A DNA stretch of 64,000 nt from Pseudomonadota bacterium (GCA_020161065.1 JAIUPH010000007.1:310001-374000), one strand, 5' to 3'; shown: positions 35,472 to 44,695, counted from the first letter of the stretch. Numbers and translations are program-made. Notes: generated by a model not told the origin, from the letters alone.

Positions 35472-35488
35472 TCCGGCCCTCGCCGGAT
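35471..35488 (+). terminator. Hairpin 1 after the lipoprotein gene
   Basis: ATCCGGC-CCTC-GCCGGAT forms a perfect 7-bp stem beginning at the last base of the stop codon. It has no U-tract of its own and starts the series of hairpins below. Confidence 0.5.
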
Positions 35489-35494
35489 GTGAAC

Positions 35495-35523
35495 AAGCCG
35501 CCCGAGGGCGGCTTGTTTGTTTA
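35495..35523 (+). terminator. Rho-independent terminator, repeat copy 1
   Basis: AAGCCGCCC-GA-GGGCGGCTT (35495-35514) is a 9-bp stem followed by GTTTGTTTA. The 27 bp from 35497 to 35523 recur exactly as copy 2. Confidence 0.85.
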
Positions 35524-35527
35524 CACG

Positions 35528-35554
35528 GCCGCCCGAGGGCGGCTTGTTTGTTTA
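35528..35554 (+). terminator. Rho-independent terminator, repeat copy 2
   Basis: An exact 27-bp direct duplication of copy 1: stem GCCGCCC-GA-GGGCGGC (35528-35543) followed by TTGTTTGTTTA. Confidence 0.85.
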
Positions 35555-35558
35555 TACG

Positions 35559-35607
35559 GCCGCCCTCGGGCGGCTGGCTTGTTGTGCGGCCGCCCTCCGG
35601 CGGCCGC
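35559..35607. terminator. Two further GC-rich hairpins of the terminator array
   Basis: GCCGCCC-TC-GGGCGGC (35559-35574) is a variant of the same unit with the loop reversed, and GCGGCCGCC-CTCC-GGCGGCCGC (35586-35607) is a 9-bp stem just beyond the bamC stop. Together they separate the convergent lipoprotein and bamC transcripts. Confidence 0.65.
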
Positions 35608-35611
35608 GGTC

Positions 35612-36739
35612 TCAGCGCAGGTCGCGGATCAGTTGCGCGACGATGGCCTTGCCGGCATCGCCCGTCTCCGGCGCGCCGGCCGAGGTCTGCACGCTGACCG
35701 TGGTCTTGGCGCCGTCGCCCTTGACGACCACGCGGTAGCGCACCGGATCCTTGCTTGGGCCCTTGGCGCCGAACAGCTTGGCAAAGAAGTTGGGCTCGCC
35801 GGCGGCAACGATCTTGGGGTCGATGTAGCGCACGTAGTACAGGCCGGCGCTGCGGTCGCGGTCTTCGACGCTGAAGCCGCCGCGGTCCAGCGCCAGGCCA
35901 ACGCGTCGCCAGGCGCGGTCGAAGCCTTCGTCGACTTCCAGCGTGGCCGGGCCGGCCGTCGCCCGCGCGCGCGACGGCGCTTCCGGCGCGGCGGCCACCG
36001 CGGCCTTGGCGCTGGCCTCGTCGCGCTGGCCCAGGCGCATCAGCAAGCGGGTCAGGAACTCGCTTTCCAGTTGCGGGTCGTTGTCGCGCCGCGCCCAGAC
36101 GGTCTGGTCCTTCTGCTCGTTGGAGTAGATCTCTTCCAGCCCGCGGTGGCTGATGTAGATCTCGGTGCCGTCGGCGCCGCGTTCCAGCCGGGTGCGGAAG
36201 CGGTCGCGCTCGCCGGTGTCGTACAGGCGGTCGACCAGCCGGCCCAGCGTCGAGCGGATCAGGTCCTGCGGCAGCTTGGCGCGGTTCTCGACCCAGTCGG
36301 TCTCCATCACGCCGGCCTGCGGGTTGTCCAGCGTCAGGCGAAAGCCGCGCTCTTCCCAGAAGGCCTTGACCTCGGGGTAAAGCACTTCGGGCGAAGCGTC
36401 GGCCACCAGCCAGCGCTGCGGGCCGGCCTTTTCGACGCGCACCTTGCCGGCCGCACCGGGCGCCACCGAACTGAGCGTCGGCGTGCCGCCTTGCAGCGCC
36501 GGCGTGGTGGGCGTGGCCGAGGCGCTGACCACGCCGCCTTGCGGCGCGTAGCGCGGGTCGCGGGCGAGTTGCGTCAGGTCGGGCGGCACTTCCAGCGGCC
36601 GCGACTTGGTGGCGCCGGCGCGGTAGTCGACCTTGTCGCCCGACAGGAAACTGTCGATCGACGAGCAGCCGGCCAGGCCGGCGGCGATCGCCAGCGACAG
36701 GCAGCAGCGGGCAGGGGTGGCGGCGAGCGTTACTTTCAC
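35612..36739 (-). CDS. bamC: Outer membrane assembly lipoprotein BamC (NlpB-like)
   Basis: 375-aa lipoprotein from GTG 36739, preceded by GGAG. The signal peptide ends GLAGC|SS, followed by an extended region (SGDKVDYRAGATKSRPLEVPPDL) typical of the BamC N-terminus that contacts BamD. Two helix-grip domains follow, the second beginning ATLEVDEGFDRAWRRVG. It is a subunit of the BAM complex inserting beta-barrels in the outer membrane. It sits directly downstream of dapA, as nlpB does in E. coli. Confidence 0.9.
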   Translation of the reverse strand: MKVTLAATPARCCLSLAIAAGLAGCSSIDSFLSGDKVDYRAGATKSRPLEVPPDLTQLARDPRYAPQGGVVSASATPTTPALQGGTPTLSSVAPGAAGKVRVEKAGPQRWLVADASPEVLYPEVKAFWEERGFRLTLDNPQAGVMETDWVENRAKLPQDLIRSTLGRLVDRLYDTGERDRFRTRLERGADGTEIYISHRGLEEIYSNEQKDQTVWARRDNDPQLESEFLTRLLMRLGQRDEASAKAAVAAAPEAPSRARATAGPATLEVDEGFDRAWRRVGLALDRGGFSVEDRDRSAGLYYVRYIDPKIVAAGEPNFFAKLFGAKGPSKDPVRYRVVVKGDGAKTTVSVQTSAGAPETGDAGKAIVAQLIRDLR

Positions 36740-36810
36740 GTGCGGGTTCTCCGTCAGCCGGCCGCGGGCGGGCCGGCTTGCGTGTGATGAAGGCAAGGGG
36801 GCGTTGAAGA

Positions 36811-37695
36811 TCAAGCGAGCAGACCGCCGTCGCGCAGCGCCTGCTCGACCAGCGCCTGGCCGGCGGCGGTGAGCGGCAGCAGCGGCAGCCGCACGTGCGG
36901 TTCGCAGCGGCCCAGCTTGGCCAGCGCCCATTTGGCGGGCGCCGGGCTCGGCTCGCAGAACAACTGGCGGTGCAGCGCCAGCAGCTTCAGGTGGATGGCG
37001 CTGGCGCGCTTGACGTCGCCTTCGATGGCGGCGATGCACAGCTCGTGCATCAGCCGCGGCGCCACGTTGGCGGTGACGCTGACGTTGCCGTGGCCGCCCA
37101 GCAGCATCAGCGCGACGGCGGTGCCGTCGTCGCCGCTGTAGATCGAGAAGCCCTTGGGCGATTGCTTGATCAGCCAGGCCGCGCGCTCGATGTTGCCGGT
37201 GGCTTCCTTGATGCCGACGATGCCCGGCACCTGCGCCAGGCGCAGCACGGTGTCGTGCTGCAGGTCGGCCACCGTGCGGCCGGGCACGTTGTACAGCACC
37301 ACCGGCAGGTCCACCGCCTCGGCCACCGCCTTGAAGTGGCGGTAGATGCCTTCCTGCGAAGGCTTGTTGTAGTAGGGCACGACCTGCAGGCTGCAGTCGG
37401 CGCCCACCTGCTTGGCAAAGCGCGTGAGCTCGATCGCCTCGCTGGTGGCGTTGCCGCCGGTGCCGGCCATCACCGGCACGCGGCCGGCGGTGTGCGCCAC
37501 GGTGACGCGGATGATTTCGCAGTGCTCCTCGACGTCGACCGTCGGGCTTTCGCCGGTGGTGCCGACGACGCCGATGCAGTCCGTGCCCTCGGCGATGTGC
37601 CAGTCGATCAGCCGGCGCAACGCGGCGTAGTCCACGCTGCCGTCTTCGTGCATCGGCGTCACCAGCGCCACGATGCTGCCTACGATGGGTTTCAT
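36811..37695 (-). CDS. dapA: 4-hydroxy-tetrahydrodipicolinate synthase
   Basis: 294-aa aldolase condensing pyruvate with aspartate semialdehyde on the lysine/diaminopimelate route. [12 protein letters not shown] binds the carboxylate; the Tyr of [10 protein letters not shown] and the Schiff-base Lys in [10 protein letters not shown] are present. Length is standard. ATG 37695 is chosen. It lies 71 bp upstream of bamC, the conserved dapA-bamC pair. Confidence 0.95.
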   Translation of the reverse strand: MKPIVGSIVALVTPMHEDGSVDYAALRRLIDWHIAEGTDCIGVVGTTGESPTVDVEEHCEIIRVTVAHTAGRVPVMAGTGGNATSEAIELTRFAKQVGADCSLQVVPYYNKPSQEGIYRHFKAVAEAVDLPVVLYNVPGRTVADLQHDTVLRLAQVPGIVGIKEATGNIERAAWLIKQSPKGFSIYSGDDGTAVALMLLGGHGNVSVTANVAPRLMHELCIAAIEGDVKRASAIHLKLLALHRQLFCEPSPAPAKWALAKLGRCEPHVRLPLLPLTAAGQALVEQALRDGGLLA

Positions 37696-37736
37696 GCCGT
37701 GCACTCGCCTGAGCTCTCTTGAGAAGAACGCGGATT

Positions 37737-38294
37737 TTAGCCGGGCCCGTCCAGCGCCAGCCGGGCCTGCGGCGGCGGCCGCCGCACGGCGGCGATGCGC
37801 TGCACGAAGCGCTCGGGGCCGCTCGCCACGCCGTGCTCGTAGGCCACCACCTGCAGCGCGGCGCAGGCCTGCAGCAACTCGCCCGGCCGCAGCAGGAAGT
37901 CCGGCCGCGACGGCCGGCCCAGCGTCTGCTGGCCGTCGGCAAAGGTCTCGTAGATCAGCACGCCGCCATCGGCCACGCTGTCGACGATGGCGGGCAGCAG
38001 CGGCCGCCACAGGTAGTTGGTGACCAGCACGGCGCCGAAGCGGCGGCCGGCCAGCGGCCAGGGCCCGTTCTCCAGGTCGGCCGTGATCAGCTCGCCCAGG
38101 CCTTGCAGCCCGGCCAGCGCCTCGGCATCGCGGTCGACGCCGGTCAGCGCGAAGCCGGCGGCCGCCAGCCAGCGCAGGTGGCGGCCAGAGCCGCAGGCCA
38201 GGTCCAGCACGCTGGCGCCGGCCGGCAGCAGATGCACCCAGCGGCGCAGCCAGGGCGAGATGCCGTCGCGATCGGTCGTCAGAAGCAGGCCCAC
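37737..38294 (-). CDS. Class I SAM-dependent methyltransferase (TehB-like)
   Basis: About 185 aa. [16 protein letters not shown] is the SAM-binding motif I, followed by LTGVDRD (motif II-like) and a [26 protein letters not shown] region. Substrate unknown; small-molecule or TehB-like methylation is plausible. The start is uncertain: GTG 38294 gives a compact N-terminus ([14 protein letters not shown]) and overlaps the stop of the 42-aa upstream ORF by 16 nt, suggesting coupling. A longer in-frame reading to 38384 would lie inside that ORF. Confidence 0.8.
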   Translation of the reverse strand: MGLLLTTDRDGISPWLRRWVHLLPAGASVLDLACGSGRHLRWLAAAGFALTGVDRDAEALAGLQGLGELITADLENGPWPLAGRRFGAVLVTNYLWRPLLPAIVDSVADGGVLIYETFADGQQTLGRPSRPDFLLRPGELLQACAALQVVAYEHGVASGPERFVQRIAAVRRPPPQARLALDGPG

Positions 38295-38407
38295 AGGCGG
38301 TTCGACAGCTCGACCACCAGGTGCGGGTTGAGGTACGACCAGAACACCAGCGCCAGGCCGGCGGCGACGCCGCCGCGGATCCACCAGGCGCGGGTGCGGG
38401 CCTTCAT
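38279..38407 (-). CDS. 42-aa predicted single-pass membrane protein
   Basis: A short ORF from ATG 38407 to TGA 38279. It has a basic N-terminus ([13 protein letters not shown]), one hydrophobic segment ([13 protein letters not shown]) and the tail [16 protein letters not shown]. It fills the gap between the MFS gene stop (10 bp upstream) and the methyltransferase, and overlaps the latter's start, so it is probably translated as part of that operon. No function is known to me; the inside-positive membrane topology is clear. Confidence 0.6.
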   Translation of the reverse strand: MKARTRAWWIRGGVAAGLALVFWSYLNPHLVVELSNRLWACF

Positions 38408-38417
38408 CGCGTGCCTC

Positions 38418-39638
38418 TCATGCCGGCTGCGCCTGCGGCCGCGCGATGGCGGTCTCGCGCACCGGCAGGTTGGCCAGCGCGGCCATCACGCTGAGCGCCA
38501 CGGCCAGCCACCACACGATGGTGTAGCTGCCGGTCACGTCGTAGAGCTTGCCGCCCAGCCACACGCCCATGAAGCTGCCGATCTGGTGGCTGAGGAAGAC
38601 GAAGCCGCCCAGCATCGACATGTAGCGCACGCCGAAGATCTGCGCCACGATGGCATTGGTGGGCGGCACGGTGGACAGCCACAGCAGCCCGATCGCCGCG
38701 GAGAAGAGGTAGACGCTCCACGGCGTCAACGGCGCCAGCACGAAGACCGTGATGGCCACCGCGCGCAACAGGTAGATGCCGGCCAGGATGTGCCGCTTGG
38801 CGAGCTTTTGCCCCAGCACGCCGGCGGTGTAGGTGCCGATCACGTTGAACAAGCCGATCAGCGCCAGCGCCGTGGTGGCCACCTGCGGCGCCAGGCCGTG
38901 GTCCTTCAAGTAACTCGGCATGTGAACGCCGATGAAGACGACCTGGAAGCCGCAGACGAAGTAGCCCGCCGTCAGCCAGCGGAAACTGGGGTAGGCGAAG
39001 GCCTCGCGCAGCGCGGCGCGCACGGTCTGCTGCGGGCCGGCCACCGCCGCGGCGTGCGGCGGCTCTCGCAGGCCCAGCGCCAGCGGAATGATCGCCAGCG
39101 ACAGCACGCCCAGCAGGTACAGCGCGTTCTGCCAACCGACGCCGCCGATCAGCCCGCCTTCCACCGGCACCATCAGGAACTGGCCGAACGAGCCGGCAGC
39201 CGCCGTGATGCCCATCGCCCAAGAGCGCTTCTCGGGCGCCACGTTGCGCGCGATCACGCCGTAGATCACCGCGTAGGTCGTGCCCGACTGCGCCATGCCC
39301 AGGATCAGCCCGGCGCCGCCGGTGAAGGCCGCGCCGCTGGTGGCCATGGCCATCGTCACCAGGCCCAGCGCGTAGAGCAGCGCGCCCACCACCAGCACGC
39401 GCAAGGCGCCGAAGCGGTCGGCCCACATGCCGGCCACCGGCCCGGCCAGGCCCCAGGCGAGGTTCTGCACGGCCATCGCGAATGCGAAGGTCTCGCGCGG
39501 CCAGCCGCGGTCCATCGAGATCGGCTGCAAGAACAGCCCGAAGCCGTGGCGGATGCCCATCGACAAGGTGACGATCGCGGCGCCGCAGACCAGCACCTGA
39601 GACATCGACAGCCGGGGCGGCTCTGAAGCGGGATTCAT
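38418..39638 (-). CDS. Major facilitator superfamily transporter
   Basis: 406-aa MFS permease with 12 predicted membrane helices. The cytoplasmic loop 2-3 motif appears as GMWADRFGALRVLVVG, and MGIRHGFGLFLQPISMDRGW matches the oxalate:formate antiporter-like/monocarboxylate-transporter type group. Substrate is probably a small carboxylate or drug, unproven. It leads the minus-strand unit MFS / 42-aa ORF / methyltransferase, then dapA. It diverges from dadA, with 88 bp between starts. Confidence 0.85.
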   Translation of the reverse strand: MNPASEPPRLSMSQVLVCGAAIVTLSMGIRHGFGLFLQPISMDRGWPRETFAFAMAVQNLAWGLAGPVAGMWADRFGALRVLVVGALLYALGLVTMAMATSGAAFTGGAGLILGMAQSGTTYAVIYGVIARNVAPEKRSWAMGITAAAGSFGQFLMVPVEGGLIGGVGWQNALYLLGVLSLAIIPLALGLREPPHAAAVAGPQQTVRAALREAFAYPSFRWLTAGYFVCGFQVVFIGVHMPSYLKDHGLAPQVATTALALIGLFNVIGTYTAGVLGQKLAKRHILAGIYLLRAVAITVFVLAPLTPWSVYLFSAAIGLLWLSTVPPTNAIVAQIFGVRYMSMLGGFVFLSHQIGSFMGVWLGGKLYDVTGSYTIVWWLAVALSVMAALANLPVRETAIARPQAQPA

Positions 39639-39726
39639 GCGGGCATTGTCCGGGAATTCGCTGCACGCTGTCGGCTGAGGGCTGTCTACAGTGAGCGCCC
39701 ATCGAAGCGGGACGAGGAGAGCGGCG

Positions 39727-40995
39727 ATGAAGGTGCTGGTGCTGGGCGGCGGCGTGATCGGCGTGACGACGGCGTACTACCTGGCGCGCGCCGGCCACGA
39801 GGTGGAGCTGGTCGACCGCCAGGCCGGCCCCGCGCTGGAGACCAGCTTCGGCAACGCCGGCGAGGTGTCGCCGGGCTACTCGGCGCCGTGGGCCGGGCCC
39901 GGCGTGCCGGTGAAGGCCATCAAGTGGATGCTGATGACGCACAGCCCGCTGGTCATCTGGCCGCTGCTCGACCCCGCCATGTGGCGCTGGGGCGCGGCCA
40001 TGCTGGCCAACTGCACCGAGCGCGCCTACGCGCTGAACAAGAGCCGCATGGTGCCGATCGCCGAGTACAGCCGCGACTGCCTGAAGGCGTTGCGCGCCGA
40101 GACCGCCATCGCCTACGACGAGCGCGCGCAGGGCACGCTGCAACTCTTTCGCACGCAGGCGCAGCTCGACGGCATCGGCAAGGACGTGGAGGTGCTGCGC
40201 CAGTACGGCGTGCCCTTCGAGGTGCTGGACCGCGTGGGCTTCTGCCGCGTGGAGCCGGCGCTCCAGCTCACGCAGGAGAAGTTCGTCGGTGCGCTGCGCC
40301 TGCCCGGCGACGAGACGGGCGACTGCTTCCTCTTCACCAACCGCCTGGCCGAGATGGCGCAGCAACTCGGCGTGCGCCTGCGCTGGAACACCACCATCGA
40401 CGGGCTCGACGCCGAAGGCGGCCGCATCGCCCGCGTGCGCACCTCGGCCGGCGAGCTGCGCGCCGACGCCATCGTGCTGGCGCTGGGCAGCTATTCGCCG
40501 CAACTGCTGCAGCCGCTGGGCATCCGGCTGCCGGTGTATCCGGTGAAGGGCTACTCGATCACGGTGCCGATCACCGACGCCGCCGCGGCGCCGGAATCGA
40601 CCATCATGGACGAGACGCACAAGGTCGCCGTCACGCGGCTGGGCGACCGCATCCGCGTCGGCGGCACCGCCGAACTGGCGGGTTATAGCCTGGCGCTGCG
40701 CGAGCCGCGCCGGCGCACGCTGGAGCACGTGGTGACCGACTTGTTCCCGCGCGGCGGCGACGTGTCCAAGGCCACCTTCTGGTGCGGCCTGCGCCCGATG
40801 ACGCCCGACGGCACGCCCGTCGTCGGCCCCACGCCGTATGCCAACCTCTATCTGGGCACCGGCCACGGCACGCTGGGCTGGACCATGGCCGCCGGCACCG
40901 GGCGCGTGCTGGCCGACCTGATCTCGGGCCGCCAGCCCGAGATCGCGATCGACGGTTTGACGATGGCGCGCTATCCGCGCGCTTGGCGCGGGTAA
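39727..40995 (+). CDS. dadA: D-amino acid dehydrogenase
   Basis: 422-aa membrane-associated FAD enzyme oxidising D-amino acids to keto acids and ammonia. The N-terminal [18 protein letters not shown] dinucleotide fold is followed by the conserved [22 protein letters not shown]; the C-terminal FAD motif is [16 protein letters not shown]. Length matches E. coli DadA. GAGGAGAG precedes ATG 39727. No alanine racemase (dadX) follows; the next gene is a convergent GST. Confidence 0.92.
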   Translation: MKVLVLGGGVIGVTTAYYLARAGHEVELVDRQAGPALETSFGNAGEVSPGYSAPWAGPGVPVKAIKWMLMTHSPLVIWPLLDPAMWRWGAAMLANCTERAYALNKSRMVPIAEYSRDCLKALRAETAIAYDERAQGTLQLFRTQAQLDGIGKDVEVLRQYGVPFEVLDRVGFCRVEPALQLTQEKFVGALRLPGDETGDCFLFTNRLAEMAQQLGVRLRWNTTIDGLDAEGGRIARVRTSAGELRADAIVLALGSYSPQLLQPLGIRLPVYPVKGYSITVPITDAAAAPESTIMDETHKVAVTRLGDRIRVGGTAELAGYSLALREPRRRTLEHVVTDLFPRGGDVSKATFWCGLRPMTPDGTPVVGPTPYANLYLGTGHGTLGWTMAAGTGRVLADLISGRQPEIAIDGLTMARYPRAWRG

Positions 40996-41001
40996 AGGTT
41001 C

Positions 41002-41610
41002 TTACTTGATCAGCCCCTCCGCCTTCATCGCCGCCTGCACCGCGGGCCGCGCGGCCACGCGCGCGCGGTAGGCATTGAGGTTGGCCAGGCCGCTGATGTC
41101 CAGGCCCACGGGCGCCGTCCAGTTGGTCACCGTGAACAGGTAGCCGTCGGCCACCGTGAAGTCGTCGCCCATCAGGTATTGCTTGCCGGCAAGCTGCTGG
41201 TCGACCCAGCCCAGCCGGCTCATCAGCCGCTCCTTGACCACGGGCTTGTAGTCCTCGGGCGTGGCCGGGTTGAACAGCGGCGAGAAGCCCTTGTGCAGCT
41301 CGGTGCCGATGAAGGTCAGCCAGCTCTGCAGCTGGTAGCGCGGCAGCGTGCCCCAGGCCGGCGCCAGTTTCTTGACCGGCGCCTGGTCGGCGATGTACTG
41401 CACGATGGCCGGGCCTTCGGTCAGCCGCGTGCCGTCGTCCAGTTCCAGCAGCGGCACGTAGCCGAGCGGGTTGATCGTGTAGTAGTCGGTGCCGTCGGGC
41501 AGCTTGTGGGTCTTGGTCGGCGTCAGCACGGCCTGGAAGGGCACTCCGGCCTCTTGCAGCGCGATGTGGGGCGACAGCGAACAGGCGCCGGGGCTGTAGT
41601 AGAGCTTCAT
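41002..41610 (-). CDS. Glutathione S-transferase, beta class (GstA-like)
   Basis: 202-aa GST. The thioredoxin-fold N-terminus MKLYYSPGACSLSPHIALQE has Cys10, the active-site residue of beta-class GSTs; NPLGYVPLLELDDG and EGPAIVQYIAD form the glutathione site, and the helical C-terminal domain has the FTVADGYLFTV capping box. It conjugates or reduces electrophiles with glutathione. It is monocistronic and lies apart from the gentisate genes, so a maleylpyruvate isomerase role is unlikely. Confidence 0.9.
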   Translation of the reverse strand: MKLYYSPGACSLSPHIALQEAGVPFQAVLTPTKTHKLPDGTDYYTINPLGYVPLLELDDGTRLTEGPAIVQYIADQAPVKKLAPAWGTLPRYQLQSWLTFIGTELHKGFSPLFNPATPEDYKPVVKERLMSRLGWVDQQLAGKQYLMGDDFTVADGYLFTVTNWTAPVGLDISGLANLNAYRARVAARPAVQAAMKAEGLIK

Positions 41611-41708
41611 GGCAACGGTCTCCTCGTTGGGTTTGCGCGGCCCGCACGATAACCGCTGCCGCGCCGGCGTGCAGGCGCCGGCGCGGCGGGCCGGGGCGAC
41701 CGGCTGCC

Positions 41709-41714
41709 TAGAAT
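41709..41714 (+). promoter_or_regulatory. -10 element TAGAAT 9 nt before parE
   Basis: TAGAAT ends 9 nt before ATG 41724 and no Shine-Dalgarno intervenes, so parE mRNA is predicted to be leaderless. Confidence 0.5.
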
Positions 41715-41723
41715 CCGCGCCCT

Positions 41724-43694
41724 ATGCCAAGCAAGCAAGGGACCTACGCCGAAGCCTCGATCCGCGTGTTGAAGGGGCTGGAGCCCGTCAAGCAGCGGCC
41801 GGGCATGTACACCCGCACCGACAACCCGCTGCACATCGTGCAGGAGGTGATCGACAACGCCGCCGACGAGGCGCTGGCCGGCTTCGGCCAGCGCATCGCC
41901 GTCACGCTGCACGCCGACGGCTCGGTGACGGTCGACGACGACGGCCGCGGCATCCCCTTCGGCCTGCACCCCGAAGAGCAGGTGCCGGTGATCGAGATCG
42001 TCTACACGCGGCTGCACGCCGGCGGCAAGTTCGACAAGGGCGCCGGCGGCGCCTACAGCTTCAGCGGCGGGCTGCACGGCGTGGGCGTCAGCGTGACCAA
42101 TGCGCTGGCGCGGCGGCTGCAGGTCAGCGTGTGGCGCGAAGGCCAGGTGGCGACGCTGGCCTTCGCCGGCGGCGACGTGGCCGAGCCGCTGGCGCTGCGC
42201 AAGGCGAGCGGCGGCGAACGCAAGCACGGCACCAGCGTTCGCGTGTGGCCCGACGCCAAGTATTTCGAGAGCGCCGAGCTGCCGCGCCACGACCTGCTGC
42301 ACCTGCTGCGCAGCAAGGCCGTGCTGATGCCGGGCGTGACCGTCTCGCTAACGACCGAAAAGAACGGTGAGACCCAGACCTGGCTCTACAAGGGCGGCCT
42401 CAAGGACTACCTGGCGCAGAACCTGCCGGCCGATGCGCTGATCCCGCTGTTCGAAGGCGCGCAGCACGCCACCGCCAACGAGACCGAGAACTTTGCCGAA
42501 GGCGAGGGCGCCGCCTGGTGCGTGGCCTTCACCGAGGAAGGCGCCGTGCTGCGCGAGAGTTATGTGAACCTGATCCCCACGGTGGCCGGCGGCACCCACG
42601 AGTCGGGGCTGAAGGACGGGCTGTTCGGCGCGATCAAGAACTTCATCGAGCTGCACGCGCTGCTGCCCAAGGGCGTGAAGCTGATGCCCGACGACGTGTT
42701 CGCGCGCGCCAGCTTCGTGCTCTCGGCCAAGGTGCTGGACCCGCAGTTCCAGGGCCAGATCAAGGAGCGGCTGAACAGCCGCGACGCGCTGCGCCTGGTG
42801 TCGGCCTACGTCAAGCCGGCGCTGGAGCTGTGGCTCAACCAGCACGTCGACCTCGGCCGTCGATTGGCCGAGTTGGTGATCCGCCAGGCGCAGACGCGCC
42901 AGCGCGCGGCGCAGAAGGTGGAAAAGCGCAAGGGCTCGGGCGTGGCCGTGCTGCCCGGCAAGCTGACCGACTGCGAGAGCCGCGACCTCTCGCACAACGA
43001 AGTCTTCCTGGTCGAGGGCGATTCGGCCGGCGGCAGCGCCAAGATGGGCCGCGACAAGGAGACCCAGGCCGTGCTGCCGCTGCGCGGCAAGGTGCTCAAC
43101 ACCTGGGAGGTCGAGCGCGACCGCCTGTTCGCCAACACCGAGGTGCACGACATCGCGGTGGCCATCGGCGTCGACCCCCACGGCCCCAACGATTCAGCCG
43201 ACTTGAGCGGCCTGCGCTACGGCAAGATCTGCATCCTCAGCGACGCCGACGTCGACGGCTCGCACATCCAGGTGCTGCTGCTGACGCTGTTCTTCCGCCA
43301 CTTCCCGAAGCTGATCGAGGCCGGCCACGTCTACATCGCGCGGCCGCCGCTGTACCGCATCGACGCGCCGGCGCGCGGCAAGCGGCCGGCGGCCAAGCTC
43401 TACGTGCTGGACGACGGCGAACTGGAGGCCGCGCTCGACAAGCTGCGCAAGGAAGGCGCGCGCGAAGGCAGCTGGACCATCGGCCGCTTCAAGGGCCTGG
43501 GCGAGATGAACGCCGAGCAGCTGTGGGAGACCACGCTCAACCCCGAGACGCGGCGGCTGCTGCCCGTCAGCTACCGCGGCACCGGCTTCGAGGCCACCAC
43601 CGCGGCGATGACGCGGCTGATGGGCAAGGGCGAGGCCGCCGCGCGGCGCGAGCTGATGGAAGCGCGCGGCGACCAGGTCGAGGTCGATGTCTGA
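41724..43694 (+). CDS. parE: DNA topoisomerase IV subunit B
   Basis: 656-aa GHKL ATPase subunit. VIDNAADEALAG and DDGRGIPFG form the ATP site; the TOPRIM domain shows EGDSAGGSAKMGRDKETQAV and LSDADVDGSHIQVLLL; GRFKGLGEMNAEQLWETT closes it. It pairs with ParC to decatenate daughter chromosomes. In most relatives parC is adjacent, but here a GNAT gene overlaps the parE stop by 8 nt and no parC is in the window. parE is preferred to gyrB because of the length (about 650 aa, no 170-aa insert). Confidence 0.93.
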   Translation: MPSKQGTYAEASIRVLKGLEPVKQRPGMYTRTDNPLHIVQEVIDNAADEALAGFGQRIAVTLHADGSVTVDDDGRGIPFGLHPEEQVPVIEIVYTRLHAGGKFDKGAGGAYSFSGGLHGVGVSVTNALARRLQVSVWREGQVATLAFAGGDVAEPLALRKASGGERKHGTSVRVWPDAKYFESAELPRHDLLHLLRSKAVLMPGVTVSLTTEKNGETQTWLYKGGLKDYLAQNLPADALIPLFEGAQHATANETENFAEGEGAAWCVAFTEEGAVLRESYVNLIPTVAGGTHESGLKDGLFGAIKNFIELHALLPKGVKLMPDDVFARASFVLSAKVLDPQFQGQIKERLNSRDALRLVSAYVKPALELWLNQHVDLGRRLAELVIRQAQTRQRAAQKVEKRKGSGVAVLPGKLTDCESRDLSHNEVFLVEGDSAGGSAKMGRDKETQAVLPLRGKVLNTWEVERDRLFANTEVHDIAVAIGVDPHGPNDSADLSGLRYGKICILSDADVDGSHIQVLLLTLFFRHFPKLIEAGHVYIARPPLYRIDAPARGKRPAAKLYVLDDGELEAALDKLRKEGAREGSWTIGRFKGLGEMNAEQLWETTLNPETRRLLPVSYRGTGFEATTAAMTRLMGKGEAAARRELMEARGDQVEVDV

Positions 43695-44226
43695 CGCGCT
43701 GCGGCTGGTGCTGCGTCCGACCGTGCTGTCGGACCTGGAGTTCGTCACCGGCGTCGAGAGCGACGGCACCAACCGCCCCTTCATCACGCCGTGGGACCGC
43801 ACGCAGCACGAAGGCGCGGTGCGCTTCCCCGACTTCCGCCACTTCATCGTCGAGGCGGCGCCCGACTTCCGCGCTGCCGGCTTCGTCATCCTGCAGGGCT
43901 GCCGCAACCCGCACCGCAGCGTGGAGCTCAAGCGCATCGTGCTGCAGCCCAAGGGCCAGGGCCTGGGGCGCGCCTGCGTGCGCCGGCTCAAGCGCATGGC
44001 CTTCGCCGACCTGCAGGCGCACCGCTTCTGGCTGGACGTGCGCGCGCTCAACGAACGGGCGCTGGCCTTGTACCGATCCGAAGGCTTCGTCGAGGAAGGC
44101 CGCCTGCGCGAAAGCGTGCGCCTGATGACGCAAGGCGCCGACGGCTACGACAGCCTGGTGGTGATGAGCATGCTCGACCGCGAATACCAGGCGCGGCAGG
44201 CGCTGGGGCTGGAAGGCCCGGCCTGA
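43687..44226 (+). CDS. GNAT-family N-acetyltransferase
   Basis: 179-aa acetyltransferase. VELKRIVLQPKGQGLGRACVRRLKRMAF contains the acetyl-CoA pyrophosphate loop (Q-x-x-G-x-G/A type), and NERALALYRSEGFVEEGRLRES is the C-terminal signature. Target unknown. Its ATG lies inside parE by 8 nt, implying translational coupling with topoisomerase IV subunit B. Confidence 0.87.
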   Translation: MSDALRLVLRPTVLSDLEFVTGVESDGTNRPFITPWDRTQHEGAVRFPDFRHFIVEAAPDFRAAGFVILQGCRNPHRSVELKRIVLQPKGQGLGRACVRRLKRMAFADLQAHRFWLDVRALNERALALYRSEGFVEEGRLRESVRLMTQGADGYDSLVVMSMLDREYQARQALGLEGPA

Positions 44227-44290
44227 GCGGGCCGCGCGGCCGGCCCGCCCAGCGCCGCGTGCCTCACGTGCGTTACGTGCGCTACGGTTG

Positions 44291-44695
44291 TCAGGGCGCC
44301 GGCGACGCCAGCGGCTTGCCCTTTTCCACCACGTACACGCCGACCAGCCGCACCGGCGCGTTGCTGCTGTTGTGCGCGTCGTGCACCACGCCGGCCGGGA
44401 TGACGAACGATTCGCCGGCCTTCACGACGCGGGCCGGCTGGCCCTCGACGAGCAACTCGACCTCGCCTTCGGTGATGTAGCTGATCTCGTCGCCGGGGTG
44501 GGTGTGGCGGCCGGCGCGGGCGCCGGCGGCCACCTCGACGCGTGCCACCACGGCCTCGCGGCCGGGCACCGAGACATCGGCCCGCCCGACCAGGGTGCGG
44601 CTGAGGCCGCTGGCCTGGGCGTAGATCGCGCCGACGGCCAGCAACAGGGCCGTGGCGACGAGGAGGCGGTTGCGCTGGCGGGACCTGGATGTCAT
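44291..44695 (-). CDS. Exported single-domain cupin protein
   Basis: 134 aa with an N-terminal hydrophobic signal (LLVATALLLAVGAIYAQA), so it is periplasmic or membrane-tethered. The cupin core has the metal motif HTHPGDEISYITEGEVELLVEG and the second-box FVIPAGVVHDAHN, with the His/Glu ligands present. Such proteins bind a metal and are of unknown activity. It is convergent with the GNAT gene and 89 bp beyond the M20 gene. Confidence 0.83.
   Translation of the reverse strand: MTSRSRQRNRLLVATALLLAVGAIYAQASGLSRTLVGRADVSVPGREAVVARVEVAAGARAGRHTHPGDEISYITEGEVELLVEGQPARVVKAGESFVIPAGVVHDAHNSSNAPVRLVGVYVVEKGKPLASPAP

Noticed and set aside
35613-36787. Long plus-strand open frames opposite bamC
   Set aside because: They are antisense shadows made possible by high GC; residue composition is biased and the minus frame has clear BamC features.
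41002-41610. GST as the missing maleylpyruvate isomerase of the gentisate route
   Set aside because: Cys10 and the overall sequence are those of beta-class GstA proteins; it lies 33 kb away with no FadR-type operator.
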